The notes: a model not told the origin generated them from the sequence alone. DNA of 64,000 bases from Bacillota bacterium (GCA_018333655.1 JAGXTJ010000044.1:62001-126000), one strand, 5' to 3'. Counted from the first letter of the stretch, positions 15,828 through 24,551 are shown. Translations and numbers: made by a program.

Positions 15828-17240
15828 TTAAGTTCCCATTTCCCAGGGGATAGTTGTTCCAGGGTCGAATTTGGCATAGGCGTCTGACATTAAGCTAATG
15901 TAGTGGTCTAGGTCAGACGCTGTCTTGGCTTCGCAACGGGTGACAATTACTGGGCCTGTGTTTGAGGCACGAAAGAGGCCCCAGCCGTGGGGAAAGAGGA
16001 CGCGCACACCGTCGATGGTGATGACTTCGTAGTGCTTGGCGAATTCTTGCCGGAGCATTTCTACGACATTAAACTTTTCGGTGTCGGGACAAGGAATGCG
16101 CACTTCGGCCGTCGTATGGTACTGTGGCGCATCAGCCAGTAGCTCTGATAATTTGCTTGTGGTATTAGACATGATGCGTAGCAGGCGGCCGCAGGCGTAG
16201 AGAGCGTCATCAAAGCCGTAGTACTCATCGGCAAAAAAGATGTGCCCCGACATTTCACCCGTAAAGACGGCGTTAGTCTCCTTCATGCGCGCTTTAATGA
16301 GGCTGTGGCCTGTTTTACAAAACTCCGGACGCCCGCCGAGGCGTTGTACTTCATCTACAAGGGCCTGGGAGCACTTCACTTCTACCAAGCAAAGAGTGCC
16401 GGGATACTTGGGGAGTATTTCGCGCCAGAAGAGAATCATGAGCCTGTCACCCCAGACAAAGTCTCCGCGGTCATCGACCACGCCGATGCGGTCACCGTCG
16501 CCGTCAAAGGCCACCCCGAAGTCAGCTTTTTCTTCGAGTACTCGGCGGCGTAAGGCGACAAGATTTTTGGGCTTAACAGGGTCGGGCTCATGATTGGGGA
16601 AGGCGCCATCTGGGGTAAAGTAGAGGGGGATGTAATCTAAGTCTAAGGTGTCGAGGAAGGCACCGGTAAGCGGTCCTGCGCTACCATTGCCGCAATCGAC
16701 AACGACTTTTAAGCGGCGCGGTCCTAGCGGGAGTTTGTGCCGCAGGGTGGACAGGTACGCGTCCTCGATATTGTACTCGAGGTGTGTGATTTGCGACACA
16801 GGCTCTAGTGTGGTGGCGGCTACCTCGCTCGGTGGTAGTGTAGCGGCCAGGGCGCGTATTTTTTGAATCTCGCTGCCATAGATAGTGCTACTGCCGAGGA
16901 GCACTTTAAGACCATTGTCGGGAGGGGGATTGTGGCTGGCAGTTATCATCAGCCCGGCCTCAATTTTAAGGTGCTTGGAGGCAAAATAGAAGGCGGGGGA
17001 GGTCACTAAGCCTAGATTGGTGACCTTCATGCCATACTCCGCTGCTAGTGCTAGGATGGCCTGACTAATGCGTGGAGAACTCTGGCGGCAGTCCTGCCCG
17101 AGCAAAAACTCACGGTGGCCTTGTAGGGCAAAGTAAGTGAGCACGGCACGGATAAGTTCGTTAAGTGCGGCGGGGTGGAGATCACTTTCTGCATGACCGC
17201 GGATGTCGTATTCGCGAAAGATAAGTGGATTAACTGGCAC
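15828..17240 (-). CDS. Phosphomannomutase / phosphoglucomutase
   Basis: This is the only minus-strand gene in the window. The 470-residue alpha-D-phosphohexomutase interconverts hexose 1- and 6-phosphates for envelope polysaccharide precursors. Four family signatures are present: the phosphoserine loop MITASHNPPPDNGLK, the metal loop FDGDGDRIG, the sugar loop GEMSGHIFF and the phosphate-binding RASNTGPVIV. Start: GTG at 17240, seven bases after GAGAGGGG; the frame extends 12 codons upstream without a better site. The N-terminus NPLIFREYDIRG is typical of bifunctional PMM/PGM (AlgC) enzymes, but specificity cannot be told from sequence. Confidence 0.92.
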   Translation of the reverse strand: MPVNPLIFREYDIRGHAESDLHPAALNELIRAVLTYFALQGHREFLLGQDCRQSSPRISQAILALAAEYGMKVTNLGLVTSPAFYFASKHLKIEAGLMITASHNPPPDNGLKVLLGSSTIYGSEIQKIRALAATLPPSEVAATTLEPVSQITHLEYNIEDAYLSTLRHKLPLGPRRLKVVVDCGNGSAGPLTGAFLDTLDLDYIPLYFTPDGAFPNHEPDPVKPKNLVALRRRVLEEKADFGVAFDGDGDRIGVVDDRGDFVWGDRLMILFWREILPKYPGTLCLVEVKCSQALVDEVQRLGGRPEFCKTGHSLIKARMKETNAVFTGEMSGHIFFADEYYGFDDALYACGRLLRIMSNTTSKLSELLADAPQYHTTAEVRIPCPDTEKFNVVEMLRQEFAKHYEVITIDGVRVLFPHGWGLFRASNTGPVIVTRCEAKTASDLDHYISLMSDAYAKFDPGTTIPWEMGT

Positions 17241-17308
17241 GAAAAAACCCCTCTCATGGCGCATTATCTTTATCAATTTCGCTATTTTAAGGAAGTAACC
17301 TTATCTTG

Positions 17309-17407
17309 GTGGAACTTTGTAACCAAACTGCAACATTGAGCATAGAAGAAGCGATGCACAAGATGGCGAATGTCTCCAAGGAATTAGGCTTAGGTGAGGG
17401 AGTGTAG
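17309..17407 (+). CDS. Possible 32-residue small ORF upstream of cobO
   Basis: A frame from GTG 17309 (or TTG 17306) to TAG 17405-17407 reads as a 32-residue amphipathic peptide with the segment SIEEAMHKMANVSKELGLG. AAGGAAG lies at 17289-17295, somewhat far from the start. It ends 3 nt before the cobO start, so it could be a leader or coupled gene, but length alone makes chance quite possible. No homolog is recognised. Confidence 0.25.
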   Translation: MELCNQTATLSIEEAMHKMANVSKELGLGEGV

Positions 17408-17410
17408 TAA

Positions 17411-17932
17411 GTGGAACGCAAAGGTATAGTGATGGTGTACACTGGAAATGGCAAGGGCAAGACTACGGCAGCCTGTGGCTTGGTACTTCGGGCGGTAGGT
17501 CATGGGCACAAGGTAGCCTTTGTGCAATTTATGAAAGGTCAGCCCACAGGCGAGGTAGAGGCCATGCGAAAATTTTTGCCGGGTGTCGATGTTTTTCGCT
17601 ACGGTAGAGACGTTTTCGTCGACCAAAGTAACCCTGACCCTGAGGACGAGCAATTGGCTGCAGAGGGTTTACGCCAAGCCCTAGACCTGCTCGCGAGCGA
17701 TATTGACTTGCTGGTGCTTGATGAGGTCAATGTAGCGATTGACTATGGGCTCGTCTCGGCCGAAAAATTGGTGGCTGCCATACACCACCGCAGACCCCAG
17801 ATGACAGTTGTGCTCACCGGGCGTGGCCTAAGCCAGATGGTAGAAAATGTGGCCGACTTGATAAGTGAAGTGCGAGAGGTTCGTCACCACTGGCGGAAGG
17901 GAATACCGGCCCAGGTGGGGATAGAAGAATAA
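17411..17932 (+). CDS. cobO: Cob(I)alamin adenosyltransferase, CobO/BtuR family
   Basis: The 173-residue enzyme transfers the adenosyl group of ATP to Co(I) of corrinoids to make adenosylcobalamin. The P-loop variant GNGKGKTTAACG is at residues 13-24, followed by FVQFMKGQPTGE and VLDEVNVAIDYGLV, which match the CobO family rather than PduO or EutT. GTG start at 17411. It is the only corrinoid gene here, so it may serve salvage for a B12-dependent enzyme encoded elsewhere. No cobalamin riboswitch is visible in the 170 nt upstream. Confidence 0.92.
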   Translation: MERKGIVMVYTGNGKGKTTAACGLVLRAVGHGHKVAFVQFMKGQPTGEVEAMRKFLPGVDVFRYGRDVFVDQSNPDPEDEQLAAEGLRQALDLLASDIDLLVLDEVNVAIDYGLVSAEKLVAAIHHRRPQMTVVLTGRGLSQMVENVADLISEVREVRHHWRKGIPAQVGIEE

Positions 17933-17998
17933 AGGGTGCGGTATCTCCTATGTTTCGCTGGGGCAAGCTAGGCGAGAAACTGTTGTGGGGGGCGAGTT

Positions 17999-18286
17999 GT
18001 GGACAGACATGCTGTAGAGTGGCGCACTAAGGAGCTTAAGAGCCGCACGGAGAGCTTGAAGGCCTATGTCGGGCGACAGGCAGAGAGCAGTCAGAACCAC
18101 AAAGATGTACTGCTGCTCGAAACTGTCGCCTGTCTCACGGAACTCACCGAAATCACCGGCGAGTTACTAGAACAATATGTTCAGTTGATGTCGCAGTACG
18201 GCCTGCAGCAAGACTTTGCCGAAGAAACAGAGCAAGAGGAGATATACATGCTCTGCCCCCTGAGCCATGGAACTTGCCCAGAATAA
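17999..18286 (+). CDS. Unknown 95-residue helical protein
   Basis: I do not recognise this protein. It is charged and largely helical (residues 5-70 rich in Glu, Lys, Leu), with a Cys-containing tail MLCPLSHGTCPE that holds two Cys seven apart. The GTG at 17999 is preceded by a G-rich site. It stands alone between cobO and spoIIIA, with a strong terminator immediately after it. It could be a small regulatory or metal-binding protein. Confidence 0.65.
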   Translation: MDRHAVEWRTKELKSRTESLKAYVGRQAESSQNHKDVLLLETVACLTELTEITGELLEQYVQLMSQYGLQQDFAEETEQEEIYMLCPLSHGTCPE

Positions 18287-18292
18287 ACATAG

Positions 18293-18313
18293 GCGCCCCC
18301 GGGGGCGCTTTTT
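18293..18313 (+). terminator. Terminator before spoIIIA
   Basis: GCGCCCCC (18293-18300) and GGGGGCGC (18301-18308) form a perfect GC inverted repeat followed by TTTTTGTTTT. Confidence 0.88.
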
Positions 18314-18384
18314 GTTTTAGGGAAGTATTGTCCTAAAGGAGAGAGGTTGTTCATAGTAATGTAATCAGAAGGGCGGGTGAAAAC

Positions 18385-19281
18385 GTGGACAAGACACCAA
18401 GCAGTGAATGGACTAGCCTCCTTAGGTATATGCCGTCTTCCTGGCACGAAGTACTGAGCCCGCTGTTGTTTTTCGAACTACGTGTGCGGGTGGACAAACC
18501 ACTGCAAATCGTGGCGAGAGGTGGAGAGAGACTGCTACCCCTAACGGCCACAAGTCGAGACATTAAGCACCTGGTGGCTGCTTTCTCGCAGAGTTCGCTT
18601 TATGCCTTTGAAGAGGAACTCAAGCAGGGCTACATAACACTGCCGGGTGGGCATCGCGTGGGATTTGCCGGCAAGGTGCTGCAGGACGGCGCGGGCAAAG
18701 TGAGAGGGCTAAAAGACATATCGTCCCTATGTTTGCGCGTGGCGCGCACTGTGCCGGGTTGTGCCGACCGCTTGCTGTCCTCTTTGCTCGACCCAGGGGG
18801 GGTGCCCTACCACACCTTACTAATTTCTCCACCACAAGGTGGCAAGACAACAATGCTGCGGGATATTGTGCGGCAAGTGAGCGATGGCGGCCAGCGCGTG
18901 TGTGTGGTAGATGAACGCTCAGAAATCGCTGGCTGCTACCAAGGAAGGCCGCAGTTAGATGTGGGTAGGAGGACTGATGTTCTAGATGCCTGCCCCAAGG
19001 CCCAGGGCATGTTGATGGCTCTGCGCGCTCTATCGCCTAATGTACTCGTCACCGACGAAGTAGGGCGCGCCGAAGACGTAGCGGCCATTGAAGAGGCCCT
19101 AAATGCCGGGGTACGGGTGCTGGCCACCGCGCATGGTGCCAATTTGGGTGATGTAGCGCGACGCCCACAATTAGCGCCGCTCATGGGGAGAAATTTGTTC
19201 CAGAGGGTGGTCATCATGAGTACCCGCTGTGGCCCTGGCACTGTTGAGTATGTTGGCGAGCCCTTGTCAGCAGGATGTTAG
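18385..19281 (+). CDS. spoIIIAA: Stage III sporulation protein AA, secretion-type ATPase
   Basis: The 298-residue product is a PilT/GspE-like ATPase of the mother cell that powers or gates the SpoIIIA-SpoIIQ channel needed for SigG activity in the engulfed forespore. Walker A reads SPPQGGKTTMLRDI near residue 153, and the Walker B-like VLVTDEVGRAEDV lies near 215. An N-terminal domain of about 130 residues precedes the ATPase core. The GTG start at 18385 begins the eight-gene spoIIIA operon. It overlaps spoIIIAB by 7 nt. Confidence 0.96.
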   Translation: MDKTPSSEWTSLLRYMPSSWHEVLSPLLFFELRVRVDKPLQIVARGGERLLPLTATSRDIKHLVAAFSQSSLYAFEEELKQGYITLPGGHRVGFAGKVLQDGAGKVRGLKDISSLCLRVARTVPGCADRLLSSLLDPGGVPYHTLLISPPQGGKTTMLRDIVRQVSDGGQRVCVVDERSEIAGCYQGRPQLDVGRRTDVLDACPKAQGMLMALRALSPNVLVTDEVGRAEDVAAIEEALNAGVRVLATAHGANLGDVARRPQLAPLMGRNLFQRVVIMSTRCGPGTVEYVGEPLSAGC

Positions 19282-19805
19282 ACCTAAGATTTATCTTAAG
19301 CGTGGCCTGCTTTGGCTTGGTTCTTTCTGGCTCGGCCATGATCGGCTTTGGCATCGCCAAAAATTATGCCGATCGTCCTCGGCAGCTGCAGAGCCTTCGC
19401 ACCGGCGTGGAAATGCTGCTGACTGAGATCGTCTATGCGGCTACACCATTGTCTGAAGCCTTAAGCGGGGTGGGCAAAACGCAGGCCCAACCTATCGCCG
19501 AGTTTTTTGCCGAGGTGGGTACTGGCATTTCTGAGATGATGACCGTAAATGAGGCCTGGGCCAGGGGGCTAGAAGGCCTGCAGTTTTCTTCGGCCTTACT
19601 ACTGCCTGATCTCGAAGTGCTGCGTTCCCTAGGGGAGGTCCTCGGCGTGAGCAGTAGAGAAGACCAAGAGCGACACTTGCTCTTAGCCTGCCAGCGGCTG
19701 CACGCCCTGCATGTAGCCGCAACAGATGAAGCCAGCCGCAATGTGCGCATGTGGCGGTATCTTGGGTTTCTCATTGGGGTGGTCGTCGTTATCATCATCT
19801 TGTAG
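19275..19805 (+). CDS. spoIIIAB: Stage III sporulation protein AB
   Basis: The 176-residue membrane protein has a helix at each end (about 5-25 and 157-176) and a cytoplasmic helical region with LQSLRTGVEMLLTEIVY. The fold resembles type II secretion GspF fragments. It belongs to the mother-cell side of the SpoIIIA complex. Start ATG 19275 lies inside the end of spoIIIAA. Confidence 0.94.
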   Translation: MLDLRFILSVACFGLVLSGSAMIGFGIAKNYADRPRQLQSLRTGVEMLLTEIVYAATPLSEALSGVGKTQAQPIAEFFAEVGTGISEMMTVNEAWARGLEGLQFSSALLLPDLEVLRSLGEVLGVSSREDQERHLLLACQRLHALHVAATDEASRNVRMWRYLGFLIGVVVVIIIL

Positions 19806-19819
19806 TGGGGGGGTCCTAT

Positions 19820-20020
19820 ATGGAGATGAACTTTAGAGACATGATGCAAATGACAGCCTTTTTGCTAGCTTTAGGGATTATCTATAATCTGCTCTACAAT
19901 TGGGACCGCAAAGAGTCAGCAGGGCTGGTGATGATAACGGGCGTAGTAATGGTTCTCACCTACTTGGTGTACCAGGTGGTGGCCCTGTTTCGGGCCATAC
20001 AAACACTGATGCACTTCTAA
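19820..20020 (+). CDS. spoIIIAC: Stage III sporulation protein AC
   Basis: The 66-residue protein has two membrane helices (about 12-28 and 36-60) joined by NWDRKESAG, the family's hallmark. I use ATG 19820, after GGGGGGG; a longer frame from 19751 overlaps spoIIIAB and is not conserved. It is part of the SpoIIIA channel. Confidence 0.94.
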   Translation: MEMNFRDMMQMTAFLLALGIIYNLLYNWDRKESAGLVMITGVVMVLTYLVYQVVALFRAIQTLMHF

Positions 20021-20021
20021 A

Positions 20022-20408
20022 ATGGGTATCTTTCATTTTGTGATTTTAGCGGTGGCAGTGTCGATGGCGACCTTGATCTTAAAACAGTTCCGACCTGAAC
20101 TAGGACTAGTCCTCGTAGTGGTGGCCTCGGTGGCGCTGATGATGACACTACTAAGTCGCATGGCGGTGGTCATGGCGCTAGTTGAAGAAGTAGCGCAAAG
20201 GGCGGATATTGGGAGCCTACATCTTAACACAATTTTTAGGATTATGGGGGTTGCCTTTGTGGCTGAATTTGGAGCTATGCTCTGCAAAGATGCCGGCGAG
20301 AACGCTCTCTCCGCCAAGGTGGAGCTGGCCGGCAAGCTGATTATCCTTGGTCTGTCGGTACCCTTGGTGCTAGTGATACTAGAGACTTTGTTGCGGCTGA
20401 TTCCCTGA
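20022..20408 (+). CDS. spoIIIAD: Stage III sporulation protein AD
   Basis: The 128-residue product has about four membrane helices and the conserved loop VAFVAEFGAMLCKDAGENALSAKVELAGK. It forms the channel base with AC and AE. It starts one base after the spoIIIAC stop, with no clear ribosome site of its own, so translation is probably coupled. Confidence 0.95.
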   Translation: MGIFHFVILAVAVSMATLILKQFRPELGLVLVVVASVALMMTLLSRMAVVMALVEEVAQRADIGSLHLNTIFRIMGVAFVAEFGAMLCKDAGENALSAKVELAGKLIILGLSVPLVLVILETLLRLIP

Positions 20409-20415
20409 GGTAGAA

Positions 20416-21603
20416 ATGAGACGGATAAAGATACTTTTAGGCGTCGTGTTGACCTTGCTACTACTACTGTGCCTAGCTCCACAGGCCCACGGCTCGGAGC
20501 AAGCAGGTGGGCTAGAACTTGACGCCGTACTCAATCAACAACTGCGTGAACTCAATTTGCACTCTTTCGAAGAGGTGCTGCGCGATGTGGAAGAAGAGTA
20601 TGCGGGGTTTGTTCCTGAGCTTACTATAGAGGGTCTGACTTTGGGCTTGGGGGGCAGTGGGGGGCTGAACCCGCGCCAAGTGCTTATCAACTTAAGCCGT
20701 TTTGCATTGGGGGAAGTATCGCGGCAAACTTCTCTTCTCGGGAGGATTATTGTTGTAGCGATGCTCTGCGTGCTGATGAAAAAAATGCAGGACAGTTTTG
20801 GGGGCAGCGTCGGCAATGCCGCCTATGGCGTCTGTTTTTTAGTGCTAGTGGGCGTCGTTTTGCAGAGTTTCTCTCTACTGACCCGCGAGGTGATGAATGC
20901 GGTAGAGCTTATGATAAGCCTTCTTTATAGCTTGCTACCAGTTCTGTTATCACTCCTAGTGTCGCTAGGTGCCGCAGGTTCGGCGGCGCTCTTTCATCCG
21001 CTAGTCGCGGCAACAGCGACGACTGTCAGCACAGTGGTCAGGAATTTAGTGATACCACTTATTTATTTCGCGGGGATTCTCACTTTGCTTAATGCTCTAT
21101 CCGATAAAGTGCAGGTCAGCAAACTAGCCAGTCTACTAAAAGACTTGAGTATCGCCATTCTCGGCATTTCCTTTACCGTCTTTGTCGGTCTCAGTGTGGT
21201 GCAGGGCACGGCTGCTGGTGTGGCCGATGGCATTGCTCTGCGCACGGCGAAATATGCAGTGAAAAACTTTATTCCTGTAGTGGGTGGTTTGTTCGCCGAC
21301 GTTTTTGAAACGGTGGCCGGGGCTTCGCTGCTCCTTAAGAACGGGATCGGTATAACTGGTCTACTTGCTGTGTTTATCCTGTGCGCTATGCCGGCTCTTA
21401 AAGTATTAGTCGTAGTCTTTATTTACCGCCTGGCTGCAGCCATTATCCAGCCCATGGGTGTTACCCCGGTGGCCGAGGCCTTGAGCAATTTGGCAAGCAT
21501 ACTCACCGTGTTGGCAGGGGCGCTCATTACGGTGGGTATCATGTTCTTTATATTGATTACCATCGTTATTGGCGCGGGCAATGCTACGTTATCAATTAGG
21601 TGA
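20416..21603 (+). CDS. spoIIIAE: Stage III sporulation protein AE
   Basis: The 395-residue polytopic protein begins with a cleavable-looking signal (residues 1-26, ending AQAHG), followed by an extracytoplasmic segment and about seven membrane helices. The central loop ALRTAKYAVKNFIPVVGG is typical of the family. Its start is 7 nt after spoIIIAD. Confidence 0.95.
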   Translation: MRRIKILLGVVLTLLLLLCLAPQAHGSEQAGGLELDAVLNQQLRELNLHSFEEVLRDVEEEYAGFVPELTIEGLTLGLGGSGGLNPRQVLINLSRFALGEVSRQTSLLGRIIVVAMLCVLMKKMQDSFGGSVGNAAYGVCFLVLVGVVLQSFSLLTREVMNAVELMISLLYSLLPVLLSLLVSLGAAGSAALFHPLVAATATTVSTVVRNLVIPLIYFAGILTLLNALSDKVQVSKLASLLKDLSIAILGISFTVFVGLSVVQGTAAGVADGIALRTAKYAVKNFIPVVGGLFADVFETVAGASLLLKNGIGITGLLAVFILCAMPALKVLVVVFIYRLAAAIIQPMGVTPVAEALSNLASILTVLAGALITVGIMFFILITIVIGAGNATLSIR

Positions 21604-21614
21604 GGGGCAGAAGC

Positions 21615-22151
21615 ATGATGGAGTTTTTGCGCCTGTGGGTGCAGGATATTGTGGTGTTACTAGTTTTGGCCCTGGTAGTAGATATGGCGCTGCCTAGTGG
21701 GCCGCAAAAGCGCTATGTCGATTACGCACTGGGTTTGATGTTGTTGCTGCTTCTTTTGAACCCAGTCAAGCACATTTTAGACAATGAACTGAATGTAGCT
21801 GCCATGCTAGCCCAGGCGGAGGCGGAAAGCGACAGGAGGCTTATGGTCCATGAACCACTCTCGGCCCAATCGACCTGGCTGACTTACAGAATGATACTGG
21901 AGGACCGTATCTCGGAACTGGCGGCAGAGCATAAGGAGGTCATCACCGCGCAAGCGGAAGTGAGCCTTGAACAAGCAGAGGGGAGCGCTAATTTTGGCCG
22001 TCCGACCGCTATTTTGCTGACTATACAGGTGCATGCCAGTGTTTTGCCGGGCGGGGCAGAGGAGGCACACTTAAACAGCGACATCAAGGAGCGACTGGCT
22101 GAGGTCTACGGCATAGAACAGGCTCACATAGCCATAGAATTTACCAGATAG
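21615..22151 (+). CDS. spoIIIAF: Stage III sporulation protein AF
   Basis: The 178-residue protein has two N-terminal membrane helices (about 6-24 and 35-52, with PSGPQKRYVDYALGL between) and an extracytoplasmic ring-building-like domain. I use ATG 21615, since AGGGGC lies 6 nt upstream; GTG 21600 would overlap spoIIIAE. Confidence 0.93.
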   Translation: MMEFLRLWVQDIVVLLVLALVVDMALPSGPQKRYVDYALGLMLLLLLLNPVKHILDNELNVAAMLAQAEAESDRRLMVHEPLSAQSTWLTYRMILEDRISELAAEHKEVITAQAEVSLEQAEGSANFGRPTAILLTIQVHASVLPGGAEEAHLNSDIKERLAEVYGIEQAHIAIEFTR

Positions 22152-22163
22152 GAGTGTTACGAC

Positions 22164-22766
22164 TTGGCAAAGGAATTAAATCGCCCGGCGGCTTGGGAGA
22201 CTACTTTGGCGGCCTCGCTGTACAAGTTAGCTGAAAATAGAAGGGCACAGATGATCTTGGCCATCATTCTGCTGCTCCTAGCGATAAGGATGTTTATCCC
22301 GCCAAGCGCGCCTGCCGACCGGGGAACGGTGAGCACCGAGCAAGTGCTGCCTAGTAAGTGGGCTAGTGTGGAGGAGTACCAACTAAGCCTGGAGCGACAA
22401 CTAGCTCTCACCCTCTCCCAAATGCAAGGGGTTGGGCAAGTGACAGTGATGCTCACCTTAGGAACCACTTTCGACCAGCAGTTAGCTGTCAATGTACAGC
22501 AAACTACGCGCACCACCGAGGAAAGAGATGGGACAGGTGTAAGCAATATGACGAAGGAGAAGATAATGTCTTCTCAACCGGTGATGTCGCGCGTAGGGGG
22601 GGGTGAAAGTATTGTGGTCACTACCGAACTTATGCCGCGCATCAAGGGGGTATTGATAGTCGCCACCGGGGCGAAAGATGCTAGGATTCAGGAGTCCTTA
22701 ATGCGAGCGGCACAAACAATTCTCTCGTTACCCGCGCATAAAGTGCAAGTATTACCAGGAAAATAG
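22164..22766 (+). CDS. spoIIIAG: Stage III sporulation protein AG
   Basis: The 200-residue bitopic protein has one membrane helix at about 29-45 and an extracytoplasmic domain related to EscJ/PrgK ring proteins; in Bacillus this protein forms a large ring in the intermembrane space. The segment SRVGGGESIVVTTELMPRIKGVLIVATGA is characteristic (cited by position 146-174). TTG start at 22164, ten bases after AGGAG. Confidence 0.94.
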   Translation: MAKELNRPAAWETTLAASLYKLAENRRAQMILAIILLLLAIRMFIPPSAPADRGTVSTEQVLPSKWASVEEYQLSLERQLALTLSQMQGVGQVTVMLTLGTTFDQQLAVNVQQTTRTTEERDGTGVSNMTKEKIMSSQPVMSRVGGGESIVVTTELMPRIKGVLIVATGAKDARIQESLMRAAQTILSLPAHKVQVLPGK

Positions 22767-22779
22767 GAGGTAGAGAACG

Positions 22780-23301
22780 ATGTTGATCGATAAGAAGATG
22801 TTAGCGAAATTTCTTTTGACGGTGGGAGTGGTCGGCGGAGCGATGTACTACACCTTGTCATGGCTTTCACCCCCGCCACGCACAGTCAGCAAACTTGAGC
22901 CTCTAGAAGTAGGTGAAGTCCTGCCCGTAGTGGCCCCCGTCACGCCACCCGAACGAGATTTTTTTGCTGAGCACCGTATGGAGAGGGCCCGTGAACGAAG
23001 TGAGCGCATAGAGCTGCTGCGTGAGATTGTTAGCAATGTCAATAGCACGCCAGAAGCTCGCAGCAAGGCCCAAATGGAGCTAATAAACATCGGCAGCATC
23101 AGGGAAACAGAGATGCAAGTGGAGCGCTTAATCCTCGGGCAGGGTTTTAGCGATACCGTTATCTTTTTTGGCAGTGGCTCAGCAGAGGCCATTGTGCGCG
23201 CCCCCTCCCTTACTCAAGTAGAGGCACTTGGCATAGCTGATGTCATTCGCAGTGTAGCCGGAGTGAGGCTACAGAACATTAGGGTGCGCTTCCGCAAATA
23301 A
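22780..23301 (+). CDS. spoIIIAH: Stage III sporulation protein AH
   Basis: The 173-residue protein has an N-terminal membrane helix (about 8-28) and a C-terminal ring-building domain that binds SpoIIQ in known systems. The region ERARERSERIELLREIVSN is a typical charged helix. It ends the spoIIIA operon; a new promoter follows at once. Confidence 0.94.
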   Translation: MLIDKKMLAKFLLTVGVVGGAMYYTLSWLSPPPRTVSKLEPLEVGEVLPVVAPVTPPERDFFAEHRMERARERSERIELLREIVSNVNSTPEARSKAQMELINIGSIRETEMQVERLILGQGFSDTVIFFGSGSAEAIVRAPSLTQVEALGIADVIRSVAGVRLQNIRVRFRK

Positions 23302-23303
23302 CG

Positions 23304-23333
23304 TTGTACCGTCTTTGCAGGTTCTGGTATAAT
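23304..23333 (+). promoter_or_regulatory. Sigma-A promoter of the Asp23/AmaP cluster
   Basis: TTGTAC (23304-23309), 18-nt spacer, perfect TATAAT (23328-23333). It lies 30 nt before the TTG start of the Asp23-family gene and uncouples this cluster from spoIIIA. Confidence 0.75.
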
Positions 23334-23362
23334 AAGCCCGTAACCTTAGGAGGTGATTTGTC

Positions 23363-23740
23363 TTGGAGAAAGCTCTCCAACATGGCTCATACGAAGTGGG
23401 AACTCTGCGTATAGAGCCTGATGTAGTCGGTGCTATCGCTGGCCTAGCGGCAAGCGAAGTGCCAGGAGTGGCAGGAATGAGTGGTGTCTCGCTCGTAGAG
23501 ATGCTCCGCAAAAGCAACCTATCCAAGGGTGTCAGGGTGACCATAGGTGAGCGAGAGGCAATTGTAGATTTATACATTGTGCTCGAGTACGGCGTGAAGA
23601 TTCCTGAAGTGGCACAGCGGGTTCAAGAAAATGTGCGCAACGCCATTGAGACCATGACTAGCCTGCAAGTAGTCGAAGTTAATGTGCACATTCAATCGGT
23701 CATTATTCAAGAAGCCAGAGAAGAAGCGCTATCGAGTTAG
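23363..23740 (+). CDS. Asp23/Gls24 family envelope stress protein
   Basis: The 125-residue protein (YqhY/Asp23 family) has GTLRIEPDVVGAIAGLAASE, VPGVAGM and a C-terminal VVEVNVHIQSVII, all family signatures. Members are abundant cytoplasmic proteins anchored to the membrane by AmaP and linked to envelope stress or control of fatty-acid synthesis. TTG start at 23363, 8 nt after AGGAGGTG. It is followed by amaP-like and DUF2273 genes, the usual triplet. Confidence 0.93.
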   Translation: MEKALQHGSYEVGTLRIEPDVVGAIAGLAASEVPGVAGMSGVSLVEMLRKSNLSKGVRVTIGEREAIVDLYIVLEYGVKIPEVAQRVQENVRNAIETMTSLQVVEVNVHIQSVIIQEAREEALSS

Positions 23741-23764
23741 GCATCGAGAAGGGGGTGCTGTCGG

Positions 23765-24298
23765 GTGAATATCTTTGATCGCATAATGTTGTCTTTGTAC
23801 ACCCTTGCAGTCGCAGTTGTTACGCTCTTGGTCGTCGGAGCATACCTTAATTTTCCCCCAGGTTGGGGCTATGAGGATCTCGGGCTCCTGCTGACTCGGT
23901 GGGAACTGATCCCGGTTGCGATTTACTTCTTCGTTTTTAGCGTGCGTTTCTTAGTGTCAGGCTTGCGCCGAGATCGTCCGTCCAAGGCTGCCATAACCCA
24001 CCAAGGCGAGCTTGGTGATGTGCGTATTGCTGTGAGTGCTGTGCGCAATTTGGCGCTCCGCACGGCCCAAAATGTCCGCGGTGTGCATACGGCGAAAGCC
24101 AGAGTGCAGCTTGGCGAACCGGGCCTGCAAGTTTCTCTTGAGGTGTCGGTGGCGCAGGGTAGCCATATCCCTACTTTGACGACCATCCTCCAAGAAGAGG
24201 TCAAGCGCAATTTAGAGGTAAGTACGGGGGTTACCGTCCTTGCCGTCAAAGTGCTAGTGGTGGAAATGTCACCTGCCCCCAAGCATAGGTTGCAGTAG
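23765..24298 (+). CDS. amaP: Alkaline shock response membrane anchor protein AmaP
   Basis: The 177-residue product has two N-terminal membrane helices (about 8-28 and 50-68) and a C-terminal Asp23-like domain. In Staphylococcus AmaP tethers Asp23 to the membrane. GTG start at 23765. It is 24 nt after the Asp23-family gene. Confidence 0.9.
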   Translation: MNIFDRIMLSLYTLAVAVVTLLVVGAYLNFPPGWGYEDLGLLLTRWELIPVAIYFFVFSVRFLVSGLRRDRPSKAAITHQGELGDVRIAVSAVRNLALRTAQNVRGVHTAKARVQLGEPGLQVSLEVSVAQGSHIPTLTTILQEEVKRNLEVSTGVTVLAVKVLVVEMSPAPKHRLQ

Positions 24299-24306
24299 GT
24301 GTTGAC

Positions 24307-24525
24307 ATGAATAGTGGTTTAAGGCAGTTACTGCTGCTTTACCGGGGCAGACTTATCGGCACTACCCTTGGTATCGTGTTGGCACTGATGTGGATTTTTT
24401 TAGGGTTTTGGAGCATGGCCTTTGTCGTGGTCTGCGGAGTGGTTGGCTACTACATCGGCGTGCGGTTTGACGGCGACGAAGATTTTCGCGCGTTCTTAGA
24501 GCGTGTGCTGCCGCCCGTTGACTAG
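24307..24525 (+). CDS. DUF2273 small membrane protein
   Basis: The 72-residue protein has two membrane helices split by FWSM and a short acidic tail (FDGDEDFRAFLERVLPP). DUF2273 proteins accompany Asp23 and AmaP; their own function is not known. It overlaps the terminator at its 3' end. Confidence 0.9.
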   Translation: MNSGLRQLLLLYRGRLIGTTLGIVLALMWIFLGFWSMAFVVVCGVVGYYIGVRFDGDEDFRAFLERVLPPVD

Positions 24526-24551
24526 AACCACCTGTTTAGAGGTGGTTTTTT
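24526..24551 (+). terminator. Terminator after the Asp23/AmaP cluster
   Basis: AACCACCT (24526-24533) pairs perfectly with AGGTGGTT (24540-24547), loop GTTTAG, followed by T5-6. Confidence 0.88.

Noticed and set aside
17241-17410. Cobalamin riboswitch upstream of cobO
   Set aside because: The interval is only 170 nt, shared with the divergent gene, and lacks a B12-box-like sequence or a clear multi-stem fold.
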